64,000 nt of DNA from Bradyrhizobium iriomotense (GCF_018129405.1 NZ_JAFCLP010000003.1:248001-312000), one strand, 5' to 3'; counted from the first letter of the stretch, positions 39,060-49,686 are shown. The notes: a model not told the origin generated them from the letters alone. A program made the numbers and translations.

Positions 39060-39095
39060 CCGTCTCCCCAGCCGGTCGCGGCAGGATTTTGCGGC

Positions 39096-39791
39096 TTACA
39101 GCGCCATCTGGCGGCTGATCTCGCTCGCGTCGAGGTTGGAGCGGTCGCAGGTGAATTTCACCGCGCCGCGATCCATCACCGCGAAACTGTCGCCGAGTTC
39201 GCAGGCAAAGTCGAGATATTGTTCGACCAGCACGATAGCGATGTTGCCGAGGTTGCGCAGATAGGAGATGGCGCGGCCGATGTCCTTGATGATCGAGGGC
39301 TGGATGCCTTCGGTCGGCTCGTCGAGCAGAAGCAGCTTCGGCCGCATCACCAGCGCGCGGCCGATCGCGAGCTGCTGCTGCTGGCCGCCGGAAAGGTCGC
39401 CGCCGCGCCGGCCAAGCATGGATTGCAGCACCGGAAACAGCGAGAAGACGTCGTCCGGAATGTGCTTATCCTCGCGCTTGAGCGGACCGAAGCCGGTCTT
39501 GAGATTCTCCTCGACCGTCAGCAGCGGAAAGATCTCGCGGCCCTGCGGCACGAAGCCGATGCCCTTGCGCGCCCGCTCATACGGCTTGAGGCCGGTGATG
39601 TCGTTGCCGTCGAACACGATCGCGCCCGAGGAGATCGGATATTGCCCGACCATGGCGCGGAGCAGCGAGGTCTTGCCGACGCCGTTGCGCCCGAGCACGC
39701 AGGTCACCTTGCCCGGCTCGGCCGAGATCGAGACGCCGCGCAGTGCCTGGGCAGCACCGTAGAACAGGTTGATGTCCTTGACCTCAAGCAT
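39096..39791 (-). CDS. urtE: Urea ABC transporter ATPase UrtE
   Basis: A 231-residue LivF-type ATPase: Walker A GRNGVGKT, signature LSGGQQQQ, Walker B LLLDEPTEGIQP. With UrtD it powers the urea importer. It starts 3 bases after the urtD stop. Confidence 0.95.
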   Translation of the reverse strand: MLEVKDINLFYGAAQALRGVSISAEPGKVTCVLGRNGVGKTSLLRAMVGQYPISSGAIVFDGNDITGLKPYERARKGIGFVPQGREIFPLLTVEENLKTGFGPLKREDKHIPDDVFSLFPVLQSMLGRRGGDLSGGQQQQLAIGRALVMRPKLLLLDEPTEGIQPSIIKDIGRAISYLRNLGNIAIVLVEQYLDFACELGDSFAVMDRGAVKFTCDRSNLDASEISRQMAL

Positions 39792-39794
39792 CGC

Positions 39795-40556
39795 TCAGCG
39801 TCCCAGATAGACTTCGATGACCCGCTCGTTGGACGAGACCTGGTCGATGGTACCTTCCGCGAGCACCGTGCCTTCGTGCAGACAGGTGACCTTGACGCCG
39901 AGCTCGCGCACGAACGTCATGTCGTGCTCGACCACCATGACGGTGTGGGTCTTGTTGATCTCTTTCAAGAGCTCGGCGGTCAGATGCGTCTCGACGTCGG
40001 TCATGCCGGCAACGGGCTCGTCGACCAGCAGCAGCTTCGGGTCCTGCGCCAGCAGCATGCCGATCTCGAGCCATTGCTTCTGGCCGTGGCTGAGGCTGCC
40101 GGCGAGGCGGTTGCGGGCCTCGGTGAGGCGGATCGTCTCCAGCACCTTGTCGATGCGCTCGGACTCCGCCCTGCTGCCGCGCCAGAACAGCGTGCCCTTG
40201 ACGCTGTGATCGACATTCAGCGCCAGCAGCAGATTGTCCTGCACGGTCTGGCTCTCGAACACGGTCGGCTTCTGGAATTTGCGGCCGATGCCGAGCTCGG
40301 CGATGCGGGTCTCGTCGAGGCGCGTGAGATCCGTGACGCCGTCGAACAGCACGGTGCCCTCGTCCGGCTTGGTCTTGCCGGTGATGATGTCCATCATCGT
40401 GGTCTTGCCGGCGCCGTTCGGGCCGATGATGGCGCGCATCTCGCCGGGGGCGAGCGTCAGCGACAAATTGTTGATGGCGTGGAAGCCGTCGAAGGAGACG
40501 TGCACACCGTCCAGGTAAAGCATTGCGGAGGTCGCGCGGGTGTCCATGACGTTCAT
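39795..40556 (-). CDS. urtD: Urea ABC transporter ATPase UrtD
   Basis: A 253-residue LivG-type ATPase: Walker A GPNGAGKTT, signature LSHGQKQW (His in place of the usual Gly, common in UrtD), Walker B LLVDEPVAGM and VEHDMTFVREL. The ATG at 40556 avoids reading into the urtC tail; the gap to the urtC stop is 5 bases. Confidence 0.95.
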   Translation of the reverse strand: MNVMDTRATSAMLYLDGVHVSFDGFHAINNLSLTLAPGEMRAIIGPNGAGKTTMMDIITGKTKPDEGTVLFDGVTDLTRLDETRIAELGIGRKFQKPTVFESQTVQDNLLLALNVDHSVKGTLFWRGSRAESERIDKVLETIRLTEARNRLAGSLSHGQKQWLEIGMLLAQDPKLLLVDEPVAGMTDVETHLTAELLKEINKTHTVMVVEHDMTFVRELGVKVTCLHEGTVLAEGTIDQVSSNERVIEVYLGR

Positions 40557-40561
40557 TGCGC

Positions 40562-41731
40562 CTACTCCGCCATCTTGGGTTCGGTGACGCCATCTTCGGC
40601 CGCGGCGCTCGCAGCGGACGCTGCGGTGCTTTTTTCCTTCGACTGATCCCACCAGGCGTTGAAGGTACCGACGATGCCCTTGGGCAGCAGCAGCGTCACC
40701 AGGATGAACAGCGCGCCCAGCATGAACAGCCAGTACGGCGCCAGCACGCCCGAGGTGAAGAACGTCTTGGCGTAGTTGACGACGACGGCGCCGAGCGCGG
40801 CGCCGACCAGCGTGCCGCGGCCACCGACCGCGACCCAGATCACCGCCTCAATCGAATTGCCCGGTGCGAATTCTGAGGGGTTGATGATGCCGACCTGCGG
40901 CACGTAGAGCGCACCGGCGACGCCGGCCATGCAGGCCGACACCGTGAACACGAACAGCTTGTAGGATTCGACGCGGTAGCCGAGGAAGCGCGTGCGCGAT
41001 TCCGCGTCACGCACGGCGATCAGCACCTTGCCGAGCTTGGAGGAGACGATGGCGCGGCAGATCAGGAAACCGATGATCAGCGCCAGGCAGCTCAGCGCGA
41101 ACAACGCGGCACGCGTCCCCTCCGCCTGCACGTTGAAGCCAAGAATGTCCTTGAAGTCGGTCAGGCCGTTGTTGCCGCCGAAGCCGAAATCGTTGCGGAA
41201 GAAGGCGAGCAGCAACGCGTAGGTCATCGCCTGCGTGATGATCGACAGATAGACGCCGGTAACGCGGGAGCGGAAGGCGAGCCAGCCGAAGCAGAAGGCG
41301 AGCAGGCCCGGCACGACCAGCACCATCAGCGCTGCGAACCAGAACATGTCGAAGCCGTACCAGTACCAGGGCAGCTTCTGCCAGTTCAGGAACACCATGA
41401 AGTCGGGCAGGATCGGATTGCCATAGACGCCGCGGGTGCCGATCTGCCGCATCAGGTACATGCCCATGGCGTAGCCGCCGAGCGCGAAGAAGGCGCCGTG
41501 ACCGAGCGAGAGGATGCCGCAATAACCCCAGATCAGGTCGATGGCGAGCGCCAGGATCGCGTAGCAGACATATTTGCCCCAGAGCGCGACGAGATAGGTC
41601 GGCACTTGCAGGAACGAGCCGGCGGGCAGCAGCAGGTTGGACAGCGGGATCAGCACGCCCAGCGCGGCGACAACCAGCAGGAAGATCGTCGCGCCGCGGT
41701 CCAGCGATCGCGTCAGCATGTGAGGGGTCAT
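40562..41731 (-). CDS. urtC: Urea ABC transporter permease UrtC
   Basis: A 389-residue LivM-type permease with about nine to ten helices. The YCGILSLGHGAFFALGGYAMG motif is near residue 70 and an unusually long GxYGNPILPDFMVFLNWQKLP periplasmic loop is typical of UrtC. It overlaps urtB by 4 bases (ATGA). Confidence 0.94.
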   Translation of the reverse strand: MTPHMLTRSLDRGATIFLLVVAALGVLIPLSNLLLPAGSFLQVPTYLVALWGKYVCYAILALAIDLIWGYCGILSLGHGAFFALGGYAMGMYLMRQIGTRGVYGNPILPDFMVFLNWQKLPWYWYGFDMFWFAALMVLVVPGLLAFCFGWLAFRSRVTGVYLSIITQAMTYALLLAFFRNDFGFGGNNGLTDFKDILGFNVQAEGTRAALFALSCLALIIGFLICRAIVSSKLGKVLIAVRDAESRTRFLGYRVESYKLFVFTVSACMAGVAGALYVPQVGIINPSEFAPGNSIEAVIWVAVGGRGTLVGAALGAVVVNYAKTFFTSGVLAPYWLFMLGALFILVTLLLPKGIVGTFNAWWDQSKEKSTAASAASAAAEDGVTEPKMAE

Positions 41732-43335
41732 GCTTCCACCGCACGGCCCTTGAGCGCGAACAGACCGCGCGGCCGCTTTTGAATGAACAGGATGATGAGA
41801 ACGAGGATCGCGATCTTGCCGAGCACCGCGCCGGCGACCGGCTCCAGGAACTTGTTGGCAATGCCGAGCGTGAAGGCGCCCACGAGGGTCCCCCATAGAT
41901 TACCCACACCGCCGAACACAACCACCATGAAACTGTCGATAATGTAGCTCTGGCCGAGATTGGGGCTGACATTGTCGATCTGCGACAGTGCGACGCCGGC
42001 AATGCCGGCGATACCCGAGCCGAGGCCGAAGGTCAGCGCGTCAACGCGCGAGGTGGCGATGCCCATCGAGGCCGCCATACGACGGTTCTGGGTCACCGCG
42101 CGCATCTCCAGGCCGAGCGCGGTGTAGCGCAGCATCGCAAGCAGGATCGCGAACACGGCCAGTGTGAAGCAGAGGATCCAGAGCCGGTTATAGGTGATGG
42201 TGATCTGGCCGAGCTCGAACGCGCCGCTCATCCAGGAGGGGTTGCCGACCTCGCGGTTGGTCGGGCCGAACATGGTGCGCACCGCCTGCTGCAGCACCAG
42301 CGACAGGCCCCAGGTCGCGAGCAGCGTCTCCAGCGGACGGCCATATAGGAAGCGGATGATGCTGCGCTCGATCAACACGCCGATGGCGCCGGCGACGAGG
42401 AAGGCGAGCGGCACGGCGATCAAGAGCGAATAGTCGAACAGGCCAGGGTAGCGGGTGCGGATCACCTCCTGCACCACGAAGGTGGTGTAGGCCCCGATCA
42501 TCACCATCTCGCCATGGGCCATGTTGATGACGCCCATCACGCCGAAGGTGATGGCAAGCCCGATCGCGGCGAGCAGCAGCACCGAGCCGAGCGAGAGGCC
42601 GTACCAGGCGTTCTGCACCGTGGACCAGACCGCGAGCGAAGACTGGATCGAGCTTATTGCACTGGCTGCAGCCTTGGTCACCGAGGCCGGCTGGTCGCCC
42701 ATGCCGGTGAGCAGCGCCATCGCCTCCTGGTCACCGCGCGCCTTGAGTGTGGCGACGGCCTCGAGCTTCTCGACCTCCGTGGCGTCGGACTTGAACAGCA
42801 GGATCGCCGCACGGGCTTCACCGAGCGCCGTCTTGACTGACTTGTTGCTTTCCTTGGCGAGCGCCGCATCGACCGCCTCGAGCGCGGTTTCTTCGTGCGA
42901 CTTGAAGACGGATTGCGCGGCCTGCAGGCGCGTTCCGACATCCGGCGACTGCAGCGTCAGGCTGCCGAGCGCAGCATCGACGCTGCGGCGCAGGCGGTTG
43001 TTGAGGCGAACTGCGCTCGCACTGTCGGGAACGCTGGCGACGGCCTCGCCGGTCGCGGCATCGATCGACTTGCCGTCGGTGCCGGTGACGTAAACCTTCT
43101 TGCTGTCAGGATCGGCCATCAACCGGCCGTCCTGGAGCGCGCTGATGATGGGGAAAGCCAGCTTGTTGCCGCTGCTGGCGATCACGCCGACCGCTTCTTC
43201 GGTGTCGGAAAAATCGTCGTTGGCAAATTTGGCGACCGCATCCTCGAACGGACCCGCAAAGGCCGGCAGTGCAAACGCGATCAGAAGCAACGAGAGCAGC
43301 AGCGAACAGAGACGGGCGGGCAAATTGGCTGGCAC
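41728..43335 (-). CDS. urtB: Urea ABC transporter permease UrtB with periplasmic N-terminal region
   Basis: A 535-residue protein. A signal-like helix ends at ALPAFA, then comes a helical periplasmic domain of about 200 residues (family-typical for UrtB). The LivH-type permease follows from about residue 250, with FGVMGVINMAHGEMVMIGAY. The start is uncertain: I use GTG at 43335 (VPANLPARL), whereas a longer frame opens at 43401. It ends in a 4-base overlap with urtC. Confidence 0.92.
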   Translation of the reverse strand: MPANLPARLCSLLLSLLLIAFALPAFAGPFEDAVAKFANDDFSDTEEAVGVIASSGNKLAFPIISALQDGRLMADPDSKKVYVTGTDGKSIDAATGEAVASVPDSASAVRLNNRLRRSVDAALGSLTLQSPDVGTRLQAAQSVFKSHEETALEAVDAALAKESNKSVKTALGEARAAILLFKSDATEVEKLEAVATLKARGDQEAMALLTGMGDQPASVTKAAASAISSIQSSLAVWSTVQNAWYGLSLGSVLLLAAIGLAITFGVMGVINMAHGEMVMIGAYTTFVVQEVIRTRYPGLFDYSLLIAVPLAFLVAGAIGVLIERSIIRFLYGRPLETLLATWGLSLVLQQAVRTMFGPTNREVGNPSWMSGAFELGQITITYNRLWILCFTLAVFAILLAMLRYTALGLEMRAVTQNRRMAASMGIATSRVDALTFGLGSGIAGIAGVALSQIDNVSPNLGQSYIIDSFMVVVFGGVGNLWGTLVGAFTLGIANKFLEPVAGAVLGKIAILVLIILFIQKRPRGLFALKGRAVEA

Positions 43336-43419
43336 TGTGAATGACCCCGGCAGAAATGGGTGGAGAAGGCGGCGGGATCGCCGCCTTCCCCGATCGTGCA
43401 ATGGAGCGTCAGACCCGGA

Positions 43420-44748
43420 TCAGGAGCCCGAGCCGAGGCACTTGTTGGTCTTGGTGTTGAAGTTGCCGCACTTCTTGCCGACCCAGTCACCGATCAGGTC
43501 CTTGGAGCCGTCGAGTTCCTTCGACCAGGCATCGCCCGCGACGAGGCCCGGGGTCTTCCAGACCACGTCAAACTGGCCGTTGCCCTTGATCTCGCCGATG
43601 AACACCGGCTTGGTGATGTGGTGGTTCGGCAGCATCTTCGACACACCGCCGGTCAGGTTCGGCGCCTCGATGCCGGGAAGCGCATCGATCACCTTGTCCG
43701 GATCGGTCGACTTCACCTTCTCGACCGCCTTCACCCACATGGCGAAGCCGATCACGTGCGCTTCCATCGGATCGTTGGTCACGCGCTTCGGATTCTTGGT
43801 GTAGGCCTGCCAGTCCTTGATGAACTTCTCGTTCGACCCGTCCTTGGTCTTGATCGACTGGAAGTAGTTCCAGGCGGCGAGATGGCCGACCAGCGGCTTG
43901 GTGTCGATGCCGGCGAGCTCTTCCTCACCCACCGAGAACGCGACCACCGGGATGTCCTTGGCCTTGATGCCCTGGTTGCCGAGCTCCTTGTAGAAGGGAA
44001 CGTTGGCGTCGCCGTTGATGGTCGAGACCACCGCGGTCTTCTTGCCGGCCGAGCCGAACTTCTTGATGTCGGCCACGATCGTCTGCCAGTCGGAGTGACC
44101 GAACGGCGTGTAGTTGATCATGATGTCTTCCTGGGCGACACCCTTGGACTTCAGATAGGCTTCCAGGATCTTGTTGGTGGTGCGCGGATAGACGTAGTCG
44201 GTGCCCGCGAGCACCCAGCGCTTCACCTTCTCTTCCTTCATCAGATAGTCGACGGCGGGGATCGCCTGCTGGTTCGGCGCCGCACCCGTGTAGAACACGT
44301 TGCGCTCGCTCTCCTCGCCCTCGTACTGCACGGGGTAGAACAGGATGTTGTTGAGCTCCTTGAACACCGGGAGCACCGACTTGCGCGACACCGAGGTCCA
44401 GCAGCCGAACACGACCGAGACCTTGTCCTTGGTGATCAGCTCGCGCGCCTTTTCGGCGAACAACGGCCAGTTCGAGGCGGGATCGACGACGACGGCCTCG
44501 AGCTTCTTGCCGAGCACGCCGCCCTTCTTGTTCTGCTCGTCGATCAGGAAGAGGATGGTGTCCTTCAGCGTGGTTTCGCTGATGGCCATGGTGCCGGAAA
44601 GGGAGTGAAGCACACCGACCTTGATGGTGTCGTCGGCGGCCTTGGCGCCGGTCAATGAGGCCAGACCGAGCATCAGTCCGGCGGTCGCGGCGAGCACGCC
44701 GCGGCGGCTAAATGACGCCGCTCTATCGCGAGTGGATTTGGTAAGCAT
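43420..44748 (-). CDS. urtA: Urea ABC transporter substrate-binding protein UrtA
   Basis: A 442-residue periplasmic protein with a twin-arginine-like signal (SRRGVLAATAGLMLGLASL, cleavage near AKA). The mature domain begins IKVGVLHSLSGTMAISE, typical of UrtA/AmiC-type binding proteins, and ends in a Cys-containing tail (KKCGNFNTKTNKCLG). GGGAGATGATACACAA precedes the ATG. First gene of the urt-ure unit; a sigma-54 promoter lies 77 bases upstream. Confidence 0.95.
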   Translation of the reverse strand: MLTKSTRDRAASFSRRGVLAATAGLMLGLASLTGAKAADDTIKVGVLHSLSGTMAISETTLKDTILFLIDEQNKKGGVLGKKLEAVVVDPASNWPLFAEKARELITKDKVSVVFGCWTSVSRKSVLPVFKELNNILFYPVQYEGEESERNVFYTGAAPNQQAIPAVDYLMKEEKVKRWVLAGTDYVYPRTTNKILEAYLKSKGVAQEDIMINYTPFGHSDWQTIVADIKKFGSAGKKTAVVSTINGDANVPFYKELGNQGIKAKDIPVVAFSVGEEELAGIDTKPLVGHLAAWNYFQSIKTKDGSNEKFIKDWQAYTKNPKRVTNDPMEAHVIGFAMWVKAVEKVKSTDPDKVIDALPGIEAPNLTGGVSKMLPNHHITKPVFIGEIKGNGQFDVVWKTPGLVAGDAWSKELDGSKDLIGDWVGKKCGNFNTKTNKCLGSGS

Positions 44749-44824
44749 TTGTGTATCATCTCCCTGACGCAGACGTGAAAAGACGCTGCGAAACGGCCCC
44801 ACGGCCGCCTGCGATTAACGGAAT

Positions 44825-44840
44825 CGCAAGAACCATGCCA
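44825..44840 (-). promoter_or_regulatory. Sigma-54 (RpoN) promoter of urtA
   Basis: The minus strand reads TGGCATGGTTCTTGCG: GG and GC in the exact -24/-12 spacing of the TGGCAC-N5-TTGC consensus, with one mismatch in the first block. Transcription would start near 44813, 65 bases before urtA. This suggests NtrC-dependent expression under nitrogen limitation. Confidence 0.8.
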
Positions 44841-45253
44841 TGGGCTGAACACACGATAACTACTTGGTTTCATTTAATAATTCGACAGAAATCAAAGTTT
44901 CGCCGCAGTCAGATTGCCCAAAACTTGAGCGAATAAAATGTATGCTAATGTGGCAGACAGTTTATTTATTGAGCAAAATTGCGCTTCTGTCTAAATTTCC
45001 GGCATAACTATTTCTGCACCGCAACCGCTGTTTGGGGCCGACTTGCCTTGAAAGCGCCCCCTCAATGTTCCATATGAACGGCCGAGACCTCTTGCGAATC
45101 AAGGGGTCGTAGCGAGCCGCGTGTTCTTAAGCCCCTCCGGGCCTCTGGCTTGCCCCATATCTCCCAAGCCATCCGACACCCCAAACACGCAGGTGTCTTC
45201 TTGACACCCTTTTGCGCGCGCCGCGCTGAATGCGCCGGGCGCCCGCTTTTGAC
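44841..45253. other. AT-rich intergenic region between divergent urtA and DEAD-box helicase gene
   Basis: No gene is supported here. 44860-45010 is markedly AT-rich, as expected upstream of a sigma-54 promoter (IHF and activator space). A TGCACC half-site at 45015-45020 could belong to an NtrC-type operator, but no full dyad is seen. Nearer the helicase, GGTGTCttcttGACACC followed by CTTTT (45192-45213) is a small terminator-like hairpin in what should be the helicase leader. Confidence 0.5.
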
Positions 45254-46816
<1,563 letters not shown>

Positions 46817-46839
46817 CCGTCCACGACCTGGAGATATCA

Positions 46840-47130
46840 ATGGCTAAGGAAGAGCTGATCCAGTTCGAAGGACTGGTCACCGAAATCCTCCCCGACGCCC
46901 GCTACCGCGTGCAGCTCGACGCCGGACACGAGATCGTCGCCTACACCGCCGGCAAGATGAAGAAGAACCGCATCAAGACGCTCGCGGGCGACCGCGTGAC
47001 CGTGGAGATGTCGCCCTATGATCTCGAGAAGGGCCGGCTGATTTTCCGCCACAAGGACGAGCGTCCCGCAACATCTGGCGGACCGCCGCGCGGTGGCCCG
47101 CAGCGCGGTGGCCAGTTCCGCCGCCGCTAA
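46840..47130 (+). CDS. infA: Translation initiation factor IF-1 paralogue
   Basis: A 96-residue S1/OB-fold protein. The IF-1 core ([40 protein letters not shown]) is at residues 1-72. It has an unusual Gly/Pro/Arg-rich tail ([17 protein letters not shown]) not present in the housekeeping IF-1 of about 72 residues, so it is probably a second copy. It starts 23 bases after the helicase stop, suggesting a joint cold/translation operon. Confidence 0.92.
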   Translation: MAKEELIQFEGLVTEILPDARYRVQLDAGHEIVAYTAGKMKKNRIKTLAGDRVTVEMSPYDLEKGRLIFRHKDERPATSGGPPRGGPQRGGQFRRR

Positions 47131-47185
47131 GCGCCGAATAGTCAGTCCGCGCACAAGCGCGGAATTAAAATGCTGACCTGTATGC

Positions 47186-47214
47186 TGATCCGCCGCGCGC
47201 ATCGCGGCGGATCA
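47186..47214. other. Strong hairpin downstream of infA
   Basis: A perfect 12-base stem TGATCCGCCGCG/CGCGGCGGATCA with a 5-base loop. It is followed by AAAAAA on the plus strand, not T, so it is not a classical plus-strand terminator but could protect the infA 3' end. Confidence 0.5.
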
Positions 47215-47234
47215 AAAAATCGTGCACGTCCGGA

Positions 47235-47263
47235 TTGTTTTGAAGCCCCATTTCCAATAAAAT
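47235..47263 (+). promoter_or_regulatory. Probable sigma-70 promoter of the cold-shock gene
   Basis: TTGTTT (47235-47240), 17 bases, TAAAAT (47258-47263). It implies a 5' leader of about 135 bases before the start codon, as is usual for cold-shock mRNAs. Confidence 0.5.
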
Positions 47264-47405
47264 GAATTAATCGATTTTCGGCCGGACGACATTGGCATCC
47301 ACCGGTATAGCCGGTTCAGACACGCTGACGACCCTTCCAGAAATTCGATCTAACCTGTCCGCGCGAGCGGGCTCTTACATTGTTTATCTGAGAGGGAACT
47401 ACCCC

Positions 47406-47618
47406 GTGAGCATGGGAACCGTGAAGTGGTTTAACGCGACCAAGGGCTTCGGCTTCATCCAGCCCGACGATGGCGGCAAGGACGTGTTCGTGCACATCAG
47501 CGCCGTCGAGCGCGCCGGCCTCGGCACGCTGCGCGAAGGCCAGAAGATCTCCTACGAGATCGTCGCCGATCGCCGGTCTGGCAAGTCGGCCGCCGACAAC
47601 CTTCGCTCCGCCGGCTGA
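47406..47618 (+). CDS. Cold-shock protein (CspA family)
   Basis: A 70-residue CspA-type single-stranded nucleic acid chaperone: [18 protein letters not shown] (RNP1) and [13 protein letters not shown] (RNP2) motifs intact. I choose GTG at 47406 because GAGGGA lies 9 bases upstream; the ATG at 47412 would give a protein two residues shorter. A long leader precedes and a bidirectional terminator follows. Confidence 0.93.
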   Translation: MSMGTVKWFNATKGFGFIQPDDGGKDVFVHISAVERAGLGTLREGQKISYEIVADRRSGKSAADNLRSAG

Positions 47619-47673
47619 ACCCACGGACCTTCGGTCCGGATCAGCTCGACCGAGCAAGTCGAAGCAACAACGG

Positions 47674-47704
47674 AAAAGGCCGTGCGCGATGCACGGCCTT
47701 TTTT
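47674..47704. terminator. Bidirectional terminator between csp and pseudopilin genes
   Basis: A 12-base stem AAAAGGCCGTGC/GCACGGCCTTTT with a 5-base loop and T-tracts on both strands, between convergent genes. Confidence 0.92.
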
Positions 47705-47724
47705 CATGTTGGAGACCGGTGCAC

Positions 47725-48303
47725 TCAGTAGGTCGTGCAGGCGGTAGCCGGGCTGTAATAGACGCAGGTCGACTGGCGCGGCCTTGTATAGGCGACGTCG
47801 CTCAACGTGATCGCGCTCTTGAGCGCATAGCCGACCGACGGCGTGTAGGTGTAGCTGACCTCGCTGAAGATCAGATAAGTGCCACCGATCGCCAGCGTCG
47901 TGGGAATCGTGACCAGGGACTTCTGCGTCCGTGGCACCGATCCCTTGCTCCACTGCACATGCGCCTGCAGGCTCGAGGGATCGACATAGAGCTCGGTGAT
48001 CGTCGCCAAGACCGGCGAGGTGGCATAAGGCGTCATGATGCCAGTCGAGGCGGCGAAGAAGTTGGTCATGTCGGTATCGCCGACCGACGTCGACTGCGAG
48101 GTGAGGTCCGACAGCGTCCGCGCCATCAGCGTCACCTTGCGATCGATCGCCACGGCCGACGAGAACTCGACCGTGCCGAAGAACATCACCAGCATCAGCG
48201 GCACGACCACCGCGAATTCAGTGGCTGCCAGACCTCTGCCATCGGCAAGGAATTCGTGCGCGGAGAGACGCATCGCCCGCCAGATTTTCGCAATCGCCTG
48301 CAT
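47725..48303 (-). CDS. TadE/TadG-type pseudopilin 1
   Basis: A 192-residue minor pilin of the Tad system. A prepilin-peptidase site is seen in GRG/LAATEFAVVVPLML (cleavage after Gly, Glu at +5), followed by a single hydrophobic helix and a beta-rich C-terminal domain with a Cys pair at the end (STCVYYSPATACTTY). The ATG at 48303 (MQAIAKIWRAM) has GGCGGAA just upstream. It is the downstream partner of the next pseudopilin gene, from which it is separated by a family C repeat. Confidence 0.88.
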   Translation of the reverse strand: MQAIAKIWRAMRLSAHEFLADGRGLAATEFAVVVPLMLVMFFGTVEFSSAVAIDRKVTLMARTLSDLTSQSTSVGDTDMTNFFAASTGIMTPYATSPVLATITELYVDPSSLQAHVQWSKGSVPRTQKSLVTIPTTLAIGGTYLIFSEVSYTYTPSVGYALKSAITLSDVAYTRPRQSTCVYYSPATACTTY

Positions 48304-48332
48304 CGTTCCGCCGATCCGTTGGTCTATTGTTT

Positions 48333-48384
48333 GAGCATGATCTATTCGGAAAACCGCTATGCACTTTTCCGGATCATGCTCTAG
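48333..48384. repeat. Intergenic repeat, family C copy 3 (short)
   Basis: GAGCATGATCTATTCGGAAAA...CTTTTCCGGATCATGCTCTAG, a near-perfect hairpin of about 52 bases. Its CTA (TAG on the minus strand) is the stop codon of the pseudopilin gene at 48381-48959. Confidence 0.85.
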
Positions 48385-48959
48385 TAGGGCTCGTTCTTGA
48401 ACGCGGCCGTGGCCACCAGCAGCCGCTTGCTGCCGGTGAGATTGGCGATGTCGTAGCCAAGCCCGGTCACGAACAGCGGCCACTGGTAGAACAGGCGCAC
48501 CACCACGATGTCGCCGGCACTGCCCGGGCTGTAGCTCATGCTCGTGTCGAAACTTCCGGAGCCGTCGATGTGGCTCGACAGCGTGACCGCAGAGAAGGAC
48601 GAGAAGCTCGTGACGTCGACGTAGAGCTTGCTGCAATCGAACAGCGCCGGGATCTGGCTACAGACGTAGGTCTTGAACGTCGCTTGCGTGCACGGCGTGC
48701 CGACGCCGGACACCGCACAGGCGGTCACCGAACCCGATTGCGCCTGCCCGGTCAGCACCACCCGCGCGGAATTCTGCGTGATGGTCTCGAGCACCTGGCT
48801 CGCGAAGAACATGAGCGCCGTCTCGATGATGGCGAACAGCAGCGCAAAGAAGATCGGCGCGACCAGCGCGAACTCGACGGCCGCGGAACCGCGGCGGTTG
48901 CGGCGAAACCGGCGCAGCACGGTTCGCAGCGTGAACCTCACGGGTGCAGGCGTTGGCAT
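48381..48959 (-). CDS. TadE/TadG-type pseudopilin 2
   Basis: A 192-residue minor pilin: Arg-rich N-terminus, then RRG/SAAVEFALVAPIFFALLFAI with the prepilin-peptidase Gly and Glu at +5, and a C-terminal domain with four cysteines (CAVSGVGTPC, CSQIPALFDC). The ATG at 48959 is favoured over a TTG at 48977, with GGGGA about 10 bases upstream. A CtrA-type box lies 102-116 bases upstream. The repeat at its end supplies the stop codon. Confidence 0.9.
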   Translation of the reverse strand: MPTPAPVRFTLRTVLRRFRRNRRGSAAVEFALVAPIFFALLFAIIETALMFFASQVLETITQNSARVVLTGQAQSGSVTACAVSGVGTPCTQATFKTYVCSQIPALFDCSKLYVDVTSFSSFSAVTLSSHIDGSGSFDTSMSYSPGSAGDIVVVRLFYQWPLFVTGLGYDIANLTGSKRLLVATAAFKNEPY

Positions 48960-49060
48960 CGCGTCAAGTTTCCCCAAGAGCGGCGATCATCCGCTCCATT
49001 CGATAGCTAAAACTGATTGTTTAAGTGTTTCAGGACCGCCGCGGCCGGCGGAACACACCG

Positions 49061-49075
49061 TTAAGGGGTCGTTAA
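49061..49075 (-). promoter_or_regulatory. CtrA-type box upstream of the pseudopilin genes
   Basis: TTAAGGGGTCGTTAA, a perfect TTAA-N7-TTAA and near-palindromic, lies 102 bases before the start at 48959. CtrA controls pilin and cpa genes in Caulobacter, so cell-cycle control of this pilus is plausible. Confidence 0.6.
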
Positions 49076-49188
49076 CCAGGGACGACCCGAGGCGTACCGC
49101 GGACTGCCGAGCGCAACGGTCCGGACTGAACCGCACGATCCGGCCACCGCCAATCGAACTTGCTCGCTGGCTTCGTTAGTTGGTCTCG

Positions 49189-49686
49189 TTAGTTGGTCTT
49201 GGCACCCGCGCCGGCATTGCCGCTGGCATTGCTGCTGAGCGAACCGGCCTGGCCCATCGTGGTATTGAAGTAGTTGTCGCTGTCGCCCAGCGTCACGCGG
49301 CGCTGGCAAAGCGGCAGGCAGCTGTAGGACTCGCGCTCGACCCCGCGATAGACGGTGACGAGCCGATCGCTCGGACCTTCGACCTGGATCTGGCGGTCGA
49401 CCAGGATTTCGCCGGCGCGATCCAGTGCGATGAAATTGGTGGCGCCGTAGCCCTTACCGGTCACGACGATCATGCCGCCGGGCTGGAGCGTGACGTCGGC
49501 GATCAGGGGATTTCCGACCACGATGGTCGCCACCTTGCCGGGCAGCCGGACCAGCTTGGCCTGGTCGACGTTGACGGCGATGGTATCGGCGGTGGATTCG
49601 GCAAGGCCGGCAGAAGGCGATGCCAGCACCGCGGCCGCAACCAGAAGACAGACGCGCGCATGGCGGCGCAGCAGTTGTTTACGCAT
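49189..49686 (-). CDS. Pilus assembly protein with secretin N-domain only (CpaC N-terminal-like)
   Basis: A 165-residue exported protein. A signal peptide (cleavage near GLA) is followed by a domain matching the first 100 residues of CpaC/RcpA secretins: IAVNVDQAKLVRLPGKVATI, VGNPLIADVTLQPGGMIVVT, GYGATNFIALDRAGEIL. There is no secretin channel domain. The tail carries a Cys pair (CLPLC) and a Ser/Ala/Gly-rich end. It probably binds the pilus or the true CpaC encoded at 52991. GGGGGTAAGAGT precedes the ATG. Confidence 0.88.
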   Translation of the reverse strand: MRKQLLRRHARVCLLVAAAVLASPSAGLAESTADTIAVNVDQAKLVRLPGKVATIVVGNPLIADVTLQPGGMIVVTGKGYGATNFIALDRAGEILVDRQIQVEGPSDRLVTVYRGVERESYSCLPLCQRRVTLGDSDNYFNTTMGQAGSLSSNASGNAGAGAKTN

